This document shows, in pieces, positions 34,812-43,848 of a stretch of DNA of 64,000 nucleotides. Position numbers and translations under genes: made by a program. Every line of letters starts with the position of its first letter. The stretch's first letter is position 1. Source of the stretch: Serratia inhibens (lineage in GTDB: Bacteria; Pseudomonadota; Gammaproteobacteria; Enterobacterales; Enterobacteriaceae); contig NZ_QYYG01000002.1 of the NCBI RefSeq assembly GCF_003591175.1, positions 248,001-312,000 on the forward strand, read 5' to 3'. The notes below the pieces were generated by a model. The model saw only the letters and a list, made by a program, of their open reading frames with translations. It searched no databases and had not been told where the DNA came from.

Positions 34812-35729
34812 TTAGCGCGAAAAACGTTTGGCGCCGAACACGCAAACCACGACGCCGGCCATCACCGCAATCATCGCCGGCTGGACGGTTTCATGCAGCA
34901 CCAGCCCCGCCAACGCCAGGCCAAAGAACGGCTGCAGCAATTGCAGTTGCCCCACCGCGGCAATACCGCCCTGCGCCAGGCCGCGATACCAGAAAATAAA
35001 ACCTATCCACATGCTGAACAACGAAATATAGCCCAGCGAGAACCAGGCCCCGGCACTCACCCCTGTCCAGGTTGCGGGCGCCCTCCAGGCCGCGACCGCC
35101 GCCGCCAACGGCAACGCGATCACCAGCGCCCAGGAGATCACCTGCCAGCCGCCAAGCCGGCGGGACAGCACCGCCCCTTCCGCATAGCCCAATCCGCAAA
35201 GCAGCACCGCGACCACCATCAGCGCATCACCGCCCCAGGAACCGCCAGAACCCTGGCTCAGTGCGAAAGCGCCAACCAACAGACCGCCTGCCAGCGAAAA
35301 GCCCCAGAAGGCCGCCCTCGGGCGCTCCCCGCCGCGCAAAACGCCGAAACAGGCCGTCGCCAGCGGCAGCAGGCCGATGTAAACCAGCGAATGCGCCGAG
35401 CTGGTGTGTTGCAAGGCTAACGCCGTCAGCAGCGGAAAACCGATCACCACCCCGACGGCGACAAAAATCAGCGGGATGATATCAGCACGCCGAGGCCAAC
35501 GCTGGCGCATCAACAGCAGCGCGCTCAGGGCCAGCAACGCTGCAATCGTCGCCCTCATCGCCGTCAGGAATATCGGATCAAACGCCTGTACCGCCACCCG
35601 GGTGGCGGGCAAAGAACCGCTGAAAATCAACATGCCCAAAAAGCCGTTGATCCAGCCCTGCGCCGAACGCGTGGCGCCCACCTGCCCCACGCCAAGGTTA
35701 ACCCCGTTTTTTGCTGTCTGACTCGCCAT
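34812..35729 (-). CDS. EamA/DMT family transporter
   Basis: 305-aa inner-membrane transporter with about ten hydrophobic helices in two EamA repeats (residues ~20-150 and ~165-300), e.g. WINGFLGMLIFSGSLPATRVAV and ISLFSMWIGFIFWYRGLAQGGIA near the end of the second repeat. Relatives export amino acids or metabolites. The ATG at 35729 was chosen with GGAG upstream at a rather long 10 nt; the ATG at 35747 overlaps that site. Substrate unknown. Confidence 0.82.
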   Translation of the reverse strand: MASQTAKNGVNLGVGQVGATRSAQGWINGFLGMLIFSGSLPATRVAVQAFDPIFLTAMRATIAALLALSALLLMRQRWPRRADIIPLIFVAVGVVIGFPLLTALALQHTSSAHSLVYIGLLPLATACFGVLRGGERPRAAFWGFSLAGGLLVGAFALSQGSGGSWGGDALMVVAVLLCGLGYAEGAVLSRRLGGWQVISWALVIALPLAAAVAAWRAPATWTGVSAGAWFSLGYISLFSMWIGFIFWYRGLAQGGIAAVGQLQLLQPFFGLALAGLVLHETVQPAMIAVMAGVVVCVFGAKRFSR

Positions 35730-35823
35730 TCCAATAAGGCTCCACACGCTTCAAAGAGGATTGATTTTCCGGATAAAGTGGTTTGTCGCCAGAGCCACAT
35801 AGACACATTTTCAGCAGACCGGT

Positions 35824-37224
35824 TTACTCCGCACCCGTCGTTTCCTCCCGGACCGGCGTGGGCTGGCGACGGCTATAAAGAAAATAGACCGCCACCAGCA
35901 GCAAGGTGAACGGAATGCCAAACCACAGCGTCATTTTGAAAAACTCGGTGAACGCGGTGGAGATCAGCAACGCGGCCATCAACCCGGCCCCCGCCAGCGT
36001 GGTGTACGGGAAGCCCCACATGCGGAATTTCAGGTGGGTTTTGCGGTGCTGGCGGCGGAAAAACAGATGAGTGACAAAGATCATCAACCAGGTAAAGCAG
36101 GCGCCATACACCGAGATCGACATCATGGCGGCGAACGATTTCTCCGGATAAACCAGGCTCAGCACGATCGACACCACAATGCCGATGCACGACATTGCCA
36201 GCGCGCTCACCGGTATGCCGCGTTGGCTGACGTGGCCCAACGCAGCGGGAGCCTGCCCGGCGCGGGAAAGTGAAAACATCATGCGGGTGGTGATGTACAG
36301 CTGGCTGTTCATCGCCGACAGCGCGGCCACCAGCACGATGAAGTTGAAGATACCGGCAGCGGCGGGCAGATGGATCACGTTCATCGCCACCAGGAACGGG
36401 CTTTCGCCGGTACCGGACTGCCGCCAGGGTACGATCGCCAGCATCAGCGCAATCGACAGCATGTAAAAGATAAACAGCCGCAAAATGGTGCCCTTGAAGG
36501 CGGTTTTGACCGCAATCACCGGGTTCCTGGCCTCGCCGGCGGCCACCGCGATCATCTCGATGCTCAGGTAACTGAAAATGGAGACGATCACCGCGAACCA
36601 CATGCCTTTGACGCCAAAGGGGAAGAAGCCGCCGTTGTCGGTAAAGTTTTTAACCCCAAAGGCCGGGTTGGCGGAAAACGCCAGGATGCCGATGCCGATA
36701 GCGATAAAGGCCGCAATCGCCACCACCTTGATGGTCGACAGCGCGTATTCCACCTGGCCGAACGACTTGACGCCAATCACATTGATGGCGATCACCGCCG
36801 CAGAAAACAGCAGCACCCAGGGCCAGATCGGCGTGCCGGGGAACCAGAACTGCATGTACATGCCGATGGCGGTGACTTCGGTGCCTACCGCCAGCACCAC
36901 GCAAGACCAATAGGAATAGCGCACCAAAAAACCGAACAGCGGGCTGATATAGAACTCAGCGTAGTCGCCAAAAGAACCGGGCGTCGGGTGTTCGGAGGTC
37001 ATCTCCGCCAGGCATCCCATCAGCAATAAAGCCACCACGCCACCGATAAAATAGCTCAGCAATACGCTGGGGCCGGCCATTTGTATGGCGTAGGCGCTGC
37101 CGAGAAACAGACCGGTGCCGATCGCACCGCCTATCGCCAGCATCAACATCTGCCCGGCGGTGAGCTGCTGCTTCAACCCGCCCTGCCGCCGGGCTATTTG
37201 GTCAAAACCTTTCATCTCTTTCAT
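35824..37224 (-). CDS. Amino acid permease, APC superfamily (AAT family)
   Basis: 466-aa permease with 12 hydrophobic segments. Signature LTAGQMLMLAIGGAIGTGLFLGSAYAIQMAGPSVLLSYFIGG in helix 1-2, and SIEMIAVAAGEARNP in helix 6. Closest in feel to the GabP/AnsP/ProY group of proton-coupled amino acid importers. It lies downstream of a kynurenine-formamidase-like hydrolase and a RidA protein on the same strand (gap 184 nt), so its substrate may be tryptophan-related or another amino acid. That link is inference. Confidence 0.88.
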   Translation of the reverse strand: MKEMKGFDQIARRQGGLKQQLTAGQMLMLAIGGAIGTGLFLGSAYAIQMAGPSVLLSYFIGGVVALLLMGCLAEMTSEHPTPGSFGDYAEFYISPLFGFLVRYSYWSCVVLAVGTEVTAIGMYMQFWFPGTPIWPWVLLFSAAVIAINVIGVKSFGQVEYALSTIKVVAIAAFIAIGIGILAFSANPAFGVKNFTDNGGFFPFGVKGMWFAVIVSIFSYLSIEMIAVAAGEARNPVIAVKTAFKGTILRLFIFYMLSIALMLAIVPWRQSGTGESPFLVAMNVIHLPAAAGIFNFIVLVAALSAMNSQLYITTRMMFSLSRAGQAPAALGHVSQRGIPVSALAMSCIGIVVSIVLSLVYPEKSFAAMMSISVYGACFTWLMIFVTHLFFRRQHRKTHLKFRMWGFPYTTLAGAGLMAALLISTAFTEFFKMTLWFGIPFTLLLVAVYFLYSRRQPTPVREETTGAE

Positions 37225-37408
37225 GGCAATGCCCTACCTCGTTTACACAGCGCGGGTGACGTTCAGAATGGCGGCAGTAACCTAATCGACATTATTTTGG
37301 TGCAGGCCAAACAGGATCGGGCGCAGACGCGCCGATATGATTAAACATAGCGATTCCTTAATTCATTACTTAATGAACTTGCAGGTGAAGACGATAATAA
37401 AATACGAC

Positions 37409-37780
37409 TCAGGCCGTGGCGCTGACGGTTATTTCTATTTTCATTCCCGGCACCACCAATTTATCGACAATAACGGTTGAACGATTGGGGTAAGGATAAT
37501 TAAAGTATTCTTTATAAATCTCATCGAGTAATTTAACGTCGTTCACATCGGTGAGATAAACAATCACCTGCAATACGTTATCGCTGTGGCTATTGGCCGC
37601 CTTCAGCGTTTGCGCCAGATTATCGAACGTCAGGGTAATCTGGCTTTCCGGCGCGCCGGTTTCGATACTGCCGTCTGGCCTGACCGGACCCTGGGCGGTG
37701 AACAACATACCCCCGCCTTTGGTGGCCCAGGAAAAGGGTTGCCCAATCTCCGGCAGGCCGGTATCAATGATGCTGCGCAT
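37409..37780 (-). CDS. RidA/YjgF family enamine/imine deaminase
   Basis: 123-aa member of the YjgF/YER057c/UK114 family, which hydrolyses reactive enamines/imines from PLP enzymes. The catalytic Arg is in PYPNRSTVIVDKL, and ALSAM-type end sequence is KIEITVSATA. It starts 3 nt after the hydrolase gene, so the two are translationally coupled. The diverged sequence compared with housekeeping RidA suggests a pathway-specific copy. Confidence 0.9.
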   Translation of the reverse strand: MRSIIDTGLPEIGQPFSWATKGGGMLFTAQGPVRPDGSIETGAPESQITLTFDNLAQTLKAANSHSDNVLQVIVYLTDVNDVKLLDEIYKEYFNYPYPNRSTVIVDKLVVPGMKIEITVSATA

Positions 37781-37783
37781 GGC

Positions 37784-38578
37784 TTATGTCCCCGTGGTGA
37801 TTAACTGGCGGATCAGCGCCCCGTCAGCGGCGAACAGCGCATCCAGTACGTTGTAATGATTGGCTCCCGCTACGGCAACCAGCTCAGCCGGCAGGTTTTT
37901 CTCCCGCAATGCGGCGTAATAATGAAGCGACTGCCCCATCAGTTCCGGCAGCTCGGCGGCGCCGTAAAACAGCGTCGTGGGTTTTAGCTGTTCAGGGATA
38001 TGGCGCGCCGGGCTCAGCTGTGTGATTTGCCGCCGGGTCAGTTGCAATTGCCGGTTTACGTAAGTGCTTAACAGCGGTTCCAGCTCAAAAATACCGCTGA
38101 TGGGCAATACCGCGTCAACAACCGCATGCTGCTGCCAATAACTGGCCAGATGCCCGCCAGCGGAATGGCCGCACAAATAGATCGGCGCGTTTTTTTGCGG
38201 GGCCAGCCGCAGTTCAATGGCATCCAGCGCCGCGCCGATTTGCCGGCAAATATCGTCCAGTGTCGCCACCGGCGCCAACGCATATTCCAGCAACACCACA
38301 TCAAAGCCCAGGGCCAACGGCACCTCGGCAATAAAAGCGAAGTCGTCTTTATTACAAAATTGCCAATAACCGCCGTGAATAAATATTAATGTTCCTTTAG
38401 AAGGCGCATCAGAATATAACCAGTCGAAAACTTCCCGTTCTGAATAACCATAGGCAATATTAAGCTCGCTGCGTACTTGCTGATAAACGGCCTGACTGCG
38501 AGTTTGAAATGAGTGCAAGATCTCGTCTTCATTGTCTACCGTCGAACCGTTATCGTAACTTCCCGGGATAAGTTTCAT
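37784..38578 (-). CDS. Alpha/beta hydrolase, kynurenine-formamidase-like
   Basis: 264-aa alpha/beta hydrolase. The oxyanion motif HGGYW (residues 68-72) is the signature of AFMID-type (arylformamidase) enzymes, and the nucleophile elbow is GHSAG (137-141, Ser139). The final His is in GANHYNVLDAL. It shares an operon with RidA and an amino acid permease. Arylformamidase activity is a family inference; other esterases of the HGGxW group are possible. Start ATG at 38578 gives the family N-terminus (MKLIPGSYDN). Confidence 0.82.
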   Translation of the reverse strand: MKLIPGSYDNGSTVDNEDEILHSFQTRSQAVYQQVRSELNIAYGYSEREVFDWLYSDAPSKGTLIFIHGGYWQFCNKDDFAFIAEVPLALGFDVVLLEYALAPVATLDDICRQIGAALDAIELRLAPQKNAPIYLCGHSAGGHLASYWQQHAVVDAVLPISGIFELEPLLSTYVNRQLQLTRRQITQLSPARHIPEQLKPTTLFYGAAELPELMGQSLHYYAALREKNLPAELVAVAGANHYNVLDALFAADGALIRQLITTGT

Positions 38579-38594
38579 ATATTATTCTTTATTC

Positions 38595-38719
38595 ATACCC
38601 TATGAATTTCAAGTTGCAGCTAGGCGGCCAGCTCGCTCATTTCCAGGCGCTTACTTAGGTAAGTAACTGGGATGAGCGAGTGCAGCCAACAACGCTGCGG
38701 CTTGAAAGGCGACGGGTAT
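38595..38719. repeat. 125-bp imperfect palindromic intergenic repeat
   Basis: Begins ATACCCTATGAATTTCAAG and ends CTTGAAAGGCGACGGGTAT, so the ends form a long imperfect inverted repeat; the middle contains nested stems such as CTCGCTCAT/ATGAGCGAG and CTTACTTAGGTAAGTAA. It is of the ATACCCGTC...TTCAAG type that is frequent between genes of Serratia, Yersinia and Photorhabdus. It lies between the hydrolase start and the LysR stop. The remaining sequence to 38864 is AT-rich without a gene. Confidence 0.7.
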
Positions 38720-38864
38720 ATTATTTAAGATATGCGTTAACTATTAGCATCGGCAAAAATATTGTCAAGAAGGGAACCGCAGCAATGCGTGCGCGGTAAA
38801 ATAAATCTTATTTTTGTGCCAAATAAGTTTAACCAGTGAAACTTATCGGTATTGATTCGCCGGT

Positions 38865-39764
38865 TTATACCGGCTGAATTTGCGCCAACCTGCTTAATTC
38901 TTGCCAGGCGTAGTCCCAGAAGGTGCGCACCTTCAGCGGCATGCGCTGCACGTTCTGCGCCACCAGTTGCACCGGCATCGGCAAGGGTTCATATGCCGGC
39001 AGCAAGCGCACCAGCGTGCCCGCCGCCAGATCGTCCGCCACCTGATACGACAATAATCGGGCGATGCCCTTGCCCGCCCGCACCGCCAGCAGTTGGGTTT
39101 CCACCTCGTTGATCAACAGCCGGGGCGTCAGCCGCACCCGCTCGCCATTTTCCTGCGGGCCAAAACGCCATTCGCGCAGCGACGCGCGTTGGGTACCGAC
39201 AATGGTATCGTGATCGGTCAACTGCGACGGGTGTTGCGGTTCACCGCGCCGCGCCAGATAATCCGGGCTGGCGACCGTGACCCGCGACACCTGCCCCAGC
39301 CGGCGCGCCACCCGGGAAGAATCCTGCTGATGACCAATGCGCACCGCCACATCCAGCCCCTCGTCGATCAAATCCAGGTTGCGATCGTTGAGCACCATTT
39401 CAATTTGCATCTGCGGATAACGGTCAAGAAACGCCATCACCAGCGGCGCTACGTGTTTGCGCCCGAACTGCACCGGCGAGGTGACGCGCAACAGGCCAGA
39501 GAGCTGGCTGTCCGCCGTGTCCAGCACCGCCGAGTCATAGTCATGCAACAGCAGGCGCGCACGCTCCGCCAGCCGCAAACCCGCCTCGGTCGGCGCCAGC
39601 CGCCGGGTAGTACGCTCCACCAAGCGAGCGCCGAAGCGCTGCTCCAGCGAGGCAATCGCACGGGTGATCGCAGGCGCGGAACGCCGCAGTTTGCGCCCGG
39701 CCGCCGCCAGGCTGCCGTGCTGAATCACCGCCACAAAGATAGCCAGCTCGTCCAACCGATCCAT
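38865..39764 (-). CDS. LysR family transcriptional regulator
   Basis: 299-aa LysR-type regulator with helix-turn-helix LDELAIFVAVIQHGSLAAAGRKLRRSAPAITRAIASLEQRFGARLVERTTRRLAPTEAG and effector domain (VTSPVQFGRKHVAPLVMAFLDRYPQMQIEMVLNDRN, DVAVRIGHQQDSS). The ATG at 39764 has GGAAG five bases upstream. It is divergent from a GST-PNPOx gene pair across 98 bp, which it probably controls. Confidence 0.88.
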   Translation of the reverse strand: MDRLDELAIFVAVIQHGSLAAAGRKLRRSAPAITRAIASLEQRFGARLVERTTRRLAPTEAGLRLAERARLLLHDYDSAVLDTADSQLSGLLRVTSPVQFGRKHVAPLVMAFLDRYPQMQIEMVLNDRNLDLIDEGLDVAVRIGHQQDSSRVARRLGQVSRVTVASPDYLARRGEPQHPSQLTDHDTIVGTQRASLREWRFGPQENGERVRLTPRLLINEVETQLLAVRAGKGIARLLSYQVADDLAAGTLVRLLPAYEPLPMPVQLVAQNVQRMPLKVRTFWDYAWQELSRLAQIQPV

Positions 39765-39862
39765 AGATTCTTCCAAAATGTGAAATTATCAATTTCTACA
39801 TTGCCGGATTCCACTCACCGTCGGCAAGAGTATGCTGATAAAAATTATTCAGGAGCCTCATC

Positions 39863-40480
39863 ATGCAAACTCTCAAACTGTACGGTACCCCGCTTTCCGG
39901 CCACGTTCATCGCGTGGCGTTACTGCTGCGCATGCTTGACCTGCCCTACGAATTTATCGAAGCCCCCGCCGGCGTGCGCCAGAGCGAGGCTTTCCGCCGC
40001 CTCAATCCGCTTGGCCAAATCCCGGTGCTGGTGGACGGCGATTTGGCACTCGCCGACAGCAACGCCATTTTGGTGTATCTGGCCAAACGCTACGCGCCGG
40101 GCAGCCACTGGCTACCGGAAACGCCGCAGGCTTCGGCGCAGGTGCAGGTATGGTTGTCCAAAGCCGCCGGAGAAGTGCGCTACGGCCCAGCCTCCAGCAG
40201 GCTAATCGCCCAATTTTCTGCACCGGAGGATTACCAGGCTGCGCTGGCGATCGCGGCGCGCTTCCTGTCGCAGATGGAACAGCATCTGGCGGAACGTGAG
40301 TTCCTGGCGACGGAACACGCCACCATCGGTGATTTGGCCTGCTACAGTTACGTGGCGGTAGCGCCGGAAGGCGGCATCTCGCTGGCGCCTTATCCGGCCA
40401 TCCGGCGTTGGGCGGCTCGCATCGCCGCGTTGCCCGGTTTCTTCGCCATGCCGGCGCTGCCGGAACCCACCGGGAGATAA
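39863..40480 (+). CDS. Glutathione S-transferase family protein
   Basis: 205-aa GST. N-terminal thioredoxin-like domain (residues ~1-80: LKLYGTPLSGHVHRVALLLRMLDLPYEFIEA, NPLGQIPVLVDGDLALADSNAILVYLA) followed by the all-helical domain. The SG-H pattern after LYGTP indicates a Ser-type bacterial GST. AGGAG precedes the ATG. Overlaps nothing and lies 5 nt before the PNPOx-type gene, so they form an operon under the divergent LysR protein. Substrate unknown. Confidence 0.9.
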   Translation: MQTLKLYGTPLSGHVHRVALLLRMLDLPYEFIEAPAGVRQSEAFRRLNPLGQIPVLVDGDLALADSNAILVYLAKRYAPGSHWLPETPQASAQVQVWLSKAAGEVRYGPASSRLIAQFSAPEDYQAALAIAARFLSQMEQHLAEREFLATEHATIGDLACYSYVAVAPEGGISLAPYPAIRRWAARIAALPGFFAMPALPEPTGR

Positions 40481-40485
40481 CGCTG

Positions 40486-41400
40486 ATGACACAGCCGCTG
40501 TTCCACCCCGACGAAGTGCGTGCCCAGGCATTGGCCGGTTTTGATCGCGTGGGCGCTGGTATTTATGCCGCCATGCCCGAGCAACACCGCGAGTTCTTCG
40601 CCGCGTTGCCTTACCTGTTCGTCGCCACGCTGGACGATCAGGGCTGGCCAGTGGCCACGCTGTTCAGCGGTCCGCCCGGCTTCTTGCGCACGCCGGATGA
40701 CACCCACCTGCGTATCAGTGCGCCGCGCCGCAACGACGATCCGGCGCAGGCCGCATTGCAAAGCGGCAAACTGGTTGGCGCGCTGGGGCTGGATTTCAGC
40801 AACCGCAGGCGCAATCGGGCCAACGGCGTGATTGGCCGCACCGACAAGAACCGCATTGAAATCGAGGTCCGGCAAAGCTTTGGCAACTGCCCGCAATATA
40901 TCCAACGGCGCGAGCTTTACCCGGTAGCCGGCACGCCGGCGCCGATTGAATATCTCCCGGCGCTGGATGCTGCGGCACAGGCGCTGATCCGCCGGGCGGA
41001 CACCTTTTTCGTCGCCAGTTGCGCCCACACAGAGCTGGCGCAGGGCGGTGTGGATATGTCGCACCGTGGCGGCAAACCGGGGTTTATCCATCTGGCGGAC
41101 AACAGCCTGTGGATCCCGGACTTCCGTGGCAACCGCTATATGAACACGCTGGGTAATCTGCTGGCCCAACCCCGGGCGGCACTGCTGTTTATCGATTTCG
41201 ACAGCGGCGATATTTTGCATCTGCAAGGGGAAACGCAGATCCTCTGGCAAGCGGATATCGATCACGGGGTGGAGGGGGCTGAACGTTACTGGCGATTTGA
41301 TATGCGCAGTGCATGGCGCTTCCCGCAGGCTCTGCCCTGGCGAGGCCGCAACCTGGAATACTCCCCGGCCACGCTGAACACCGGGGTGTGGCAAGGGTAA
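40486..41400 (+). CDS. Pyridoxamine 5'-phosphate oxidase-type flavoprotein
   Basis: 304-aa protein with a split-barrel FMN-binding fold (LFVATLDDQGWPVATLFSGPPGFL near the N-terminus and IHLADNSLWIPDFRGNRYMNTLGNLLAQPRAALLFIDFDSGDILHLQGE in the C-terminal half, the latter being the typical PNPOx-like repeat). Homologues are often fused or linked to ferredoxin reductases. The ATG at 40486 has GGAG 9 nt upstream; the frame opens inside the GST gene. Coupled to the GST, which suggests joint detoxification. Exact reaction unknown. Confidence 0.82.
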   Translation: MTQPLFHPDEVRAQALAGFDRVGAGIYAAMPEQHREFFAALPYLFVATLDDQGWPVATLFSGPPGFLRTPDDTHLRISAPRRNDDPAQAALQSGKLVGALGLDFSNRRRNRANGVIGRTDKNRIEIEVRQSFGNCPQYIQRRELYPVAGTPAPIEYLPALDAAAQALIRRADTFFVASCAHTELAQGGVDMSHRGGKPGFIHLADNSLWIPDFRGNRYMNTLGNLLAQPRAALLFIDFDSGDILHLQGETQILWQADIDHGVEGAERYWRFDMRSAWRFPQALPWRGRNLEYSPATLNTGVWQG

Positions 41401-41412
41401 AGGTCATAAAAA

Positions 41413-41430
41413 ACCCCGCGTTGGCGGGGT
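41413..41430 (-). terminator. Terminator downstream of the 71-aa protein gene
   Basis: ACCCCGC-GTTG-GCGGGGT stem followed on the minus strand by a run of T. It also faces the end of the PNPOx-type gene and may act both ways. Confidence 0.8.
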
Positions 41431-41446
41431 CGGGTTCAATAAGGAC

Positions 41447-41662
41447 TTATAGGCTGTGTTCCGCCATCGAGGCGGCCTGATAGAGCTGCCGAAAATAACT
41501 CAAGCGCTCAAAAAACAAACGGCTTTGCGATTCCGACATATTGCCGGCCACCTTGCCGGCATCAATTTCGCGCCCCTGCCACTCCATCAGCGCAATGCTG
41601 GAAGCGAGAAAATCCATGTCGCTACTGTAGGCCGCAAGGTGCCGACTCACTGAATTTACCAT
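41447..41662 (-). CDS. Small hypothetical protein, 71 aa
   Basis: 71-aa soluble, helical-looking protein (MVNSVSRHLAAYSSDMDFLASSIALMEWQGREIDAGKVAGNM...). AAGGAG lies 8 nt before the ATG at 41662 and a terminator follows the stop, so this is a credible small gene. No family was recognised. Confidence 0.65.
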   Translation of the reverse strand: MVNSVSRHLAAYSSDMDFLASSIALMEWQGREIDAGKVAGNMSESQSRLFFERLSYFRQLYQAASMAEHSL

Positions 41663-41851
41663 TCTGCACACTCCTTTTTGTTATCTCGAAAAGGGTCATA
41701 TGCTTACTGAGTTCAGTATCGTCCCGGCGACGAGTGTTTTTTGTACAGAAGGTGCGCATGGCAGCAAATGGATGCGAAAAAGTTTGCTAGGGTAAAGAGG
41801 AATATTTGGGACAGACCACAGTGTTTGGAATTCTGAAAAGGAAGATAACCG

Positions 41852-43327
41852 ATGAGCACGACCTTCTCCGCCACCCTCAACGATCCCGCGCTGTTTCGCG
41901 AAGCAAACTACATCGATGGGCAATGGCTGCAAGCCAAAGGCGGCCAGACCATCAAGATCCATAACCCGGCCACCGGCGAGTTGGTCGGCCAGGTACCGGC
42001 CTTTGGCGCCGAAGAAACCGCGCAGGCGATAGCCGCCGCCAAAAAAGCCCAGCCGGCCTGGCGCGCGCTGACCGCCAAAGAGCGTGCAGGCAAGCTGCGC
42101 CGCCTGTTCGAACTGATGATGGAACACCAGGACGATCTGGCGCGCATCATGACCGCAGAACAGGGCAAACCCCTGGCCGAAAGCCGCGGTGAGATTGCCT
42201 ATGCGGCTTCGTTTATCGAGTGGTTCGCCGAAGAGGGAAAACGCGTTTACGGCGACACCATTCCGCAAAACCTGCCCGGCCGGCGCATTATCGTGCAAAA
42301 AGAGCCCATCGGGGTATTTGCCGCCATTACGCCGTGGAATTTCCCGGCTGCGATGATCACCCGCAAGGCCGGCCCCGGTTGGGCCGCAGGCTGCACCGGG
42401 GTGATCCGCCCCGCCAGCCAGACCCCGTTCTCGGCGCTGGCGATTGCAGTGCTGGCCGAACGCGCCGGGTTACCGGCGGGCGTCTGTAACGTGATTACCG
42501 GGCCCAGCAAAGCGATCGGCGGTGAACTGACCGCTAACCCGGACGTACGCAAGCTCTCCTTTACCGGCAGCACCGAGGTGGGCGCACAGTTGCTGGCCCA
42601 GTGTGCGCCCACCATCAAAAAAACCAGCATGGAACTGGGGGGCAATGCGCCCTTTATCGTGTTTGACGATGCCGACCTGGACGCTGCCGTCGCCGGGGCA
42701 GTAGCCTCAAAATACCGTAATGCCGGCCAGACCTGCGTGTGTACCAACCGTTTTCTGGTGCAGGAAGGCGTCTACGACGCTTTTGCGGAAAAGCTGAAAG
42801 CGGCAGTAGCGAAGCTGAAAGTAGGCAATGGCATGGACGAGGGCGTCACTATCGGCCCCTTGATTAACCGGGAGGCGGTGGAAAAAGTCAGCGAGCATAT
42901 CGCCGATGCAGTGAAGCGCGGTGCCTCGGTGCTGCTGGGCGGCCTGCCCCATGCGCTGGGCAATAACTTCTTTACGCCGACCATCCTGACCGACGTCCCG
43001 AGGCAGGCCAAAATCTTCCATGAGGAAACCTTTGGCCCGGTGGCGCCCTTGATCCGTTTTGAGCACGAAGCCGAAGCCATCGAGTTGGCGAACGACACGC
43101 CGTTCGGCCTGGCCTCGTATTTCTACAGCCGCGATATCGGCCGGGTGATGCGCGTGGCCGAAGCGCTGGAATACGGCATTGTCGGCATCAATGAAGGGCT
43201 GATCTCCACCGAAGTCGCGCCCTTTGGCGGGGTTAAAAGCTCCGGCCTGGGGCGCGAAGGGTCGAAGTACGGCATCGAAGATTATCTCGAGATCAAATAT
43301 CTGTGCCTGGGCGGGCTGGATATCTGA
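41852..43327 (+). CDS. gabD: NAD(P)+-dependent succinate-semialdehyde dehydrogenase, GabD-like
   Basis: 491-aa aldehyde dehydrogenase highly similar to E. coli GabD over its length (YIDGQW, TPWNFPAAMITRKAGP, KLSFTGSTEVG, MELGGNAPFIVFDDADLD, EYGIVGINEGLIS, KYGIEDYLEIKYLCLG). Catalytic Cys295 (AGQTCVC) and the base Glu in ELGGN are present. Oddity: the near-invariant Lys of the KPAS motif is Arg186 here (VIRPASQTP), and GWAAGCTG replaces the usual ALAAGCTM. GGAAG precedes the ATG. No gabT or gabP is adjacent. Confidence 0.88.
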   Translation: MSTTFSATLNDPALFREANYIDGQWLQAKGGQTIKIHNPATGELVGQVPAFGAEETAQAIAAAKKAQPAWRALTAKERAGKLRRLFELMMEHQDDLARIMTAEQGKPLAESRGEIAYAASFIEWFAEEGKRVYGDTIPQNLPGRRIIVQKEPIGVFAAITPWNFPAAMITRKAGPGWAAGCTGVIRPASQTPFSALAIAVLAERAGLPAGVCNVITGPSKAIGGELTANPDVRKLSFTGSTEVGAQLLAQCAPTIKKTSMELGGNAPFIVFDDADLDAAVAGAVASKYRNAGQTCVCTNRFLVQEGVYDAFAEKLKAAVAKLKVGNGMDEGVTIGPLINREAVEKVSEHIADAVKRGASVLLGGLPHALGNNFFTPTILTDVPRQAKIFHEETFGPVAPLIRFEHEAEAIELANDTPFGLASYFYSRDIGRVMRVAEALEYGIVGINEGLISTEVAPFGGVKSSGLGREGSKYGIEDYLEIKYLCLGGLDI

Positions 43328-43337
43328 ATCTGTCACC

Positions 43338-43355
43338 GGCCCCCGCAAGGGGGCC
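43338..43355 (+). terminator. Hairpin after the GabD-like gene
   Basis: Perfect GGCCCCC-GCAA-GGGGGCC stem, 10 nt after the stop; no T-run. Confidence 0.55.
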
Positions 43356-43426
43356 GAACGCTGGCTAATCTGCCGCCGTTTCTGCTACTTTGGAGCACCC
43401 GTCCGGGGGTTTACAAGGACTCTCAC

Positions 43427-43795
43427 ATGGAATTCTCCGCCGCCATTCCCATTATCCGTATCTTCTCGGTTGAAAAAGCCAAAGAGTTTTATCTGGATTT
43501 TCTCGGTTTCACGCTGGATTGGGAGCACCGCTTTAGCGAAGACCTGCCGCTTTATGCCCAGATATCGCGCTCCGGTCTGACCCTGCATCTCAGCGAGCAT
43601 TACGGCGACGCTACGCCCGGCTCAGCGGTGTTTATTCCGACCCGTGATATCGATGCCCTGCAGCGGGAGCTAATGGCGAAACAGTACCGTTACGCCCGTC
43701 CGGGGGTTGAAACCCTTGACTGGGGAAAACAGTTGAACCTCACCGATCCCTTCGGTAATTGCCTGCGTTTTTGCGAGCAAGCTGACAATGCCTAA
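43427..43795 (+). CDS. VOC superfamily protein (glyoxalase/bleomycin-resistance type)
   Basis: 122-aa single VOC-fold protein: IPIIRIFSVEKAKEFYLDFLGFTLDWEHRF at the N-terminus, SGLTLHLSEHYGDATPGSAVFIPTRDIDAL, and LNLTDPFGNCLRFCE at the C-terminus. This pattern is that of the bleomycin-binding/glyoxalase-like group. Resistance is not implied by sequence alone. It stands between GabD and a convergent cupin gene. Confidence 0.87.
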   Translation: MEFSAAIPIIRIFSVEKAKEFYLDFLGFTLDWEHRFSEDLPLYAQISRSGLTLHLSEHYGDATPGSAVFIPTRDIDALQRELMAKQYRYARPGVETLDWGKQLNLTDPFGNCLRFCEQADNA

Positions 43796-43848
43796 GCGCC
43801 GTTAAACGGGCGTTTATCGCTTCAGCACGCAGGCAATCCCCCGCGCTC

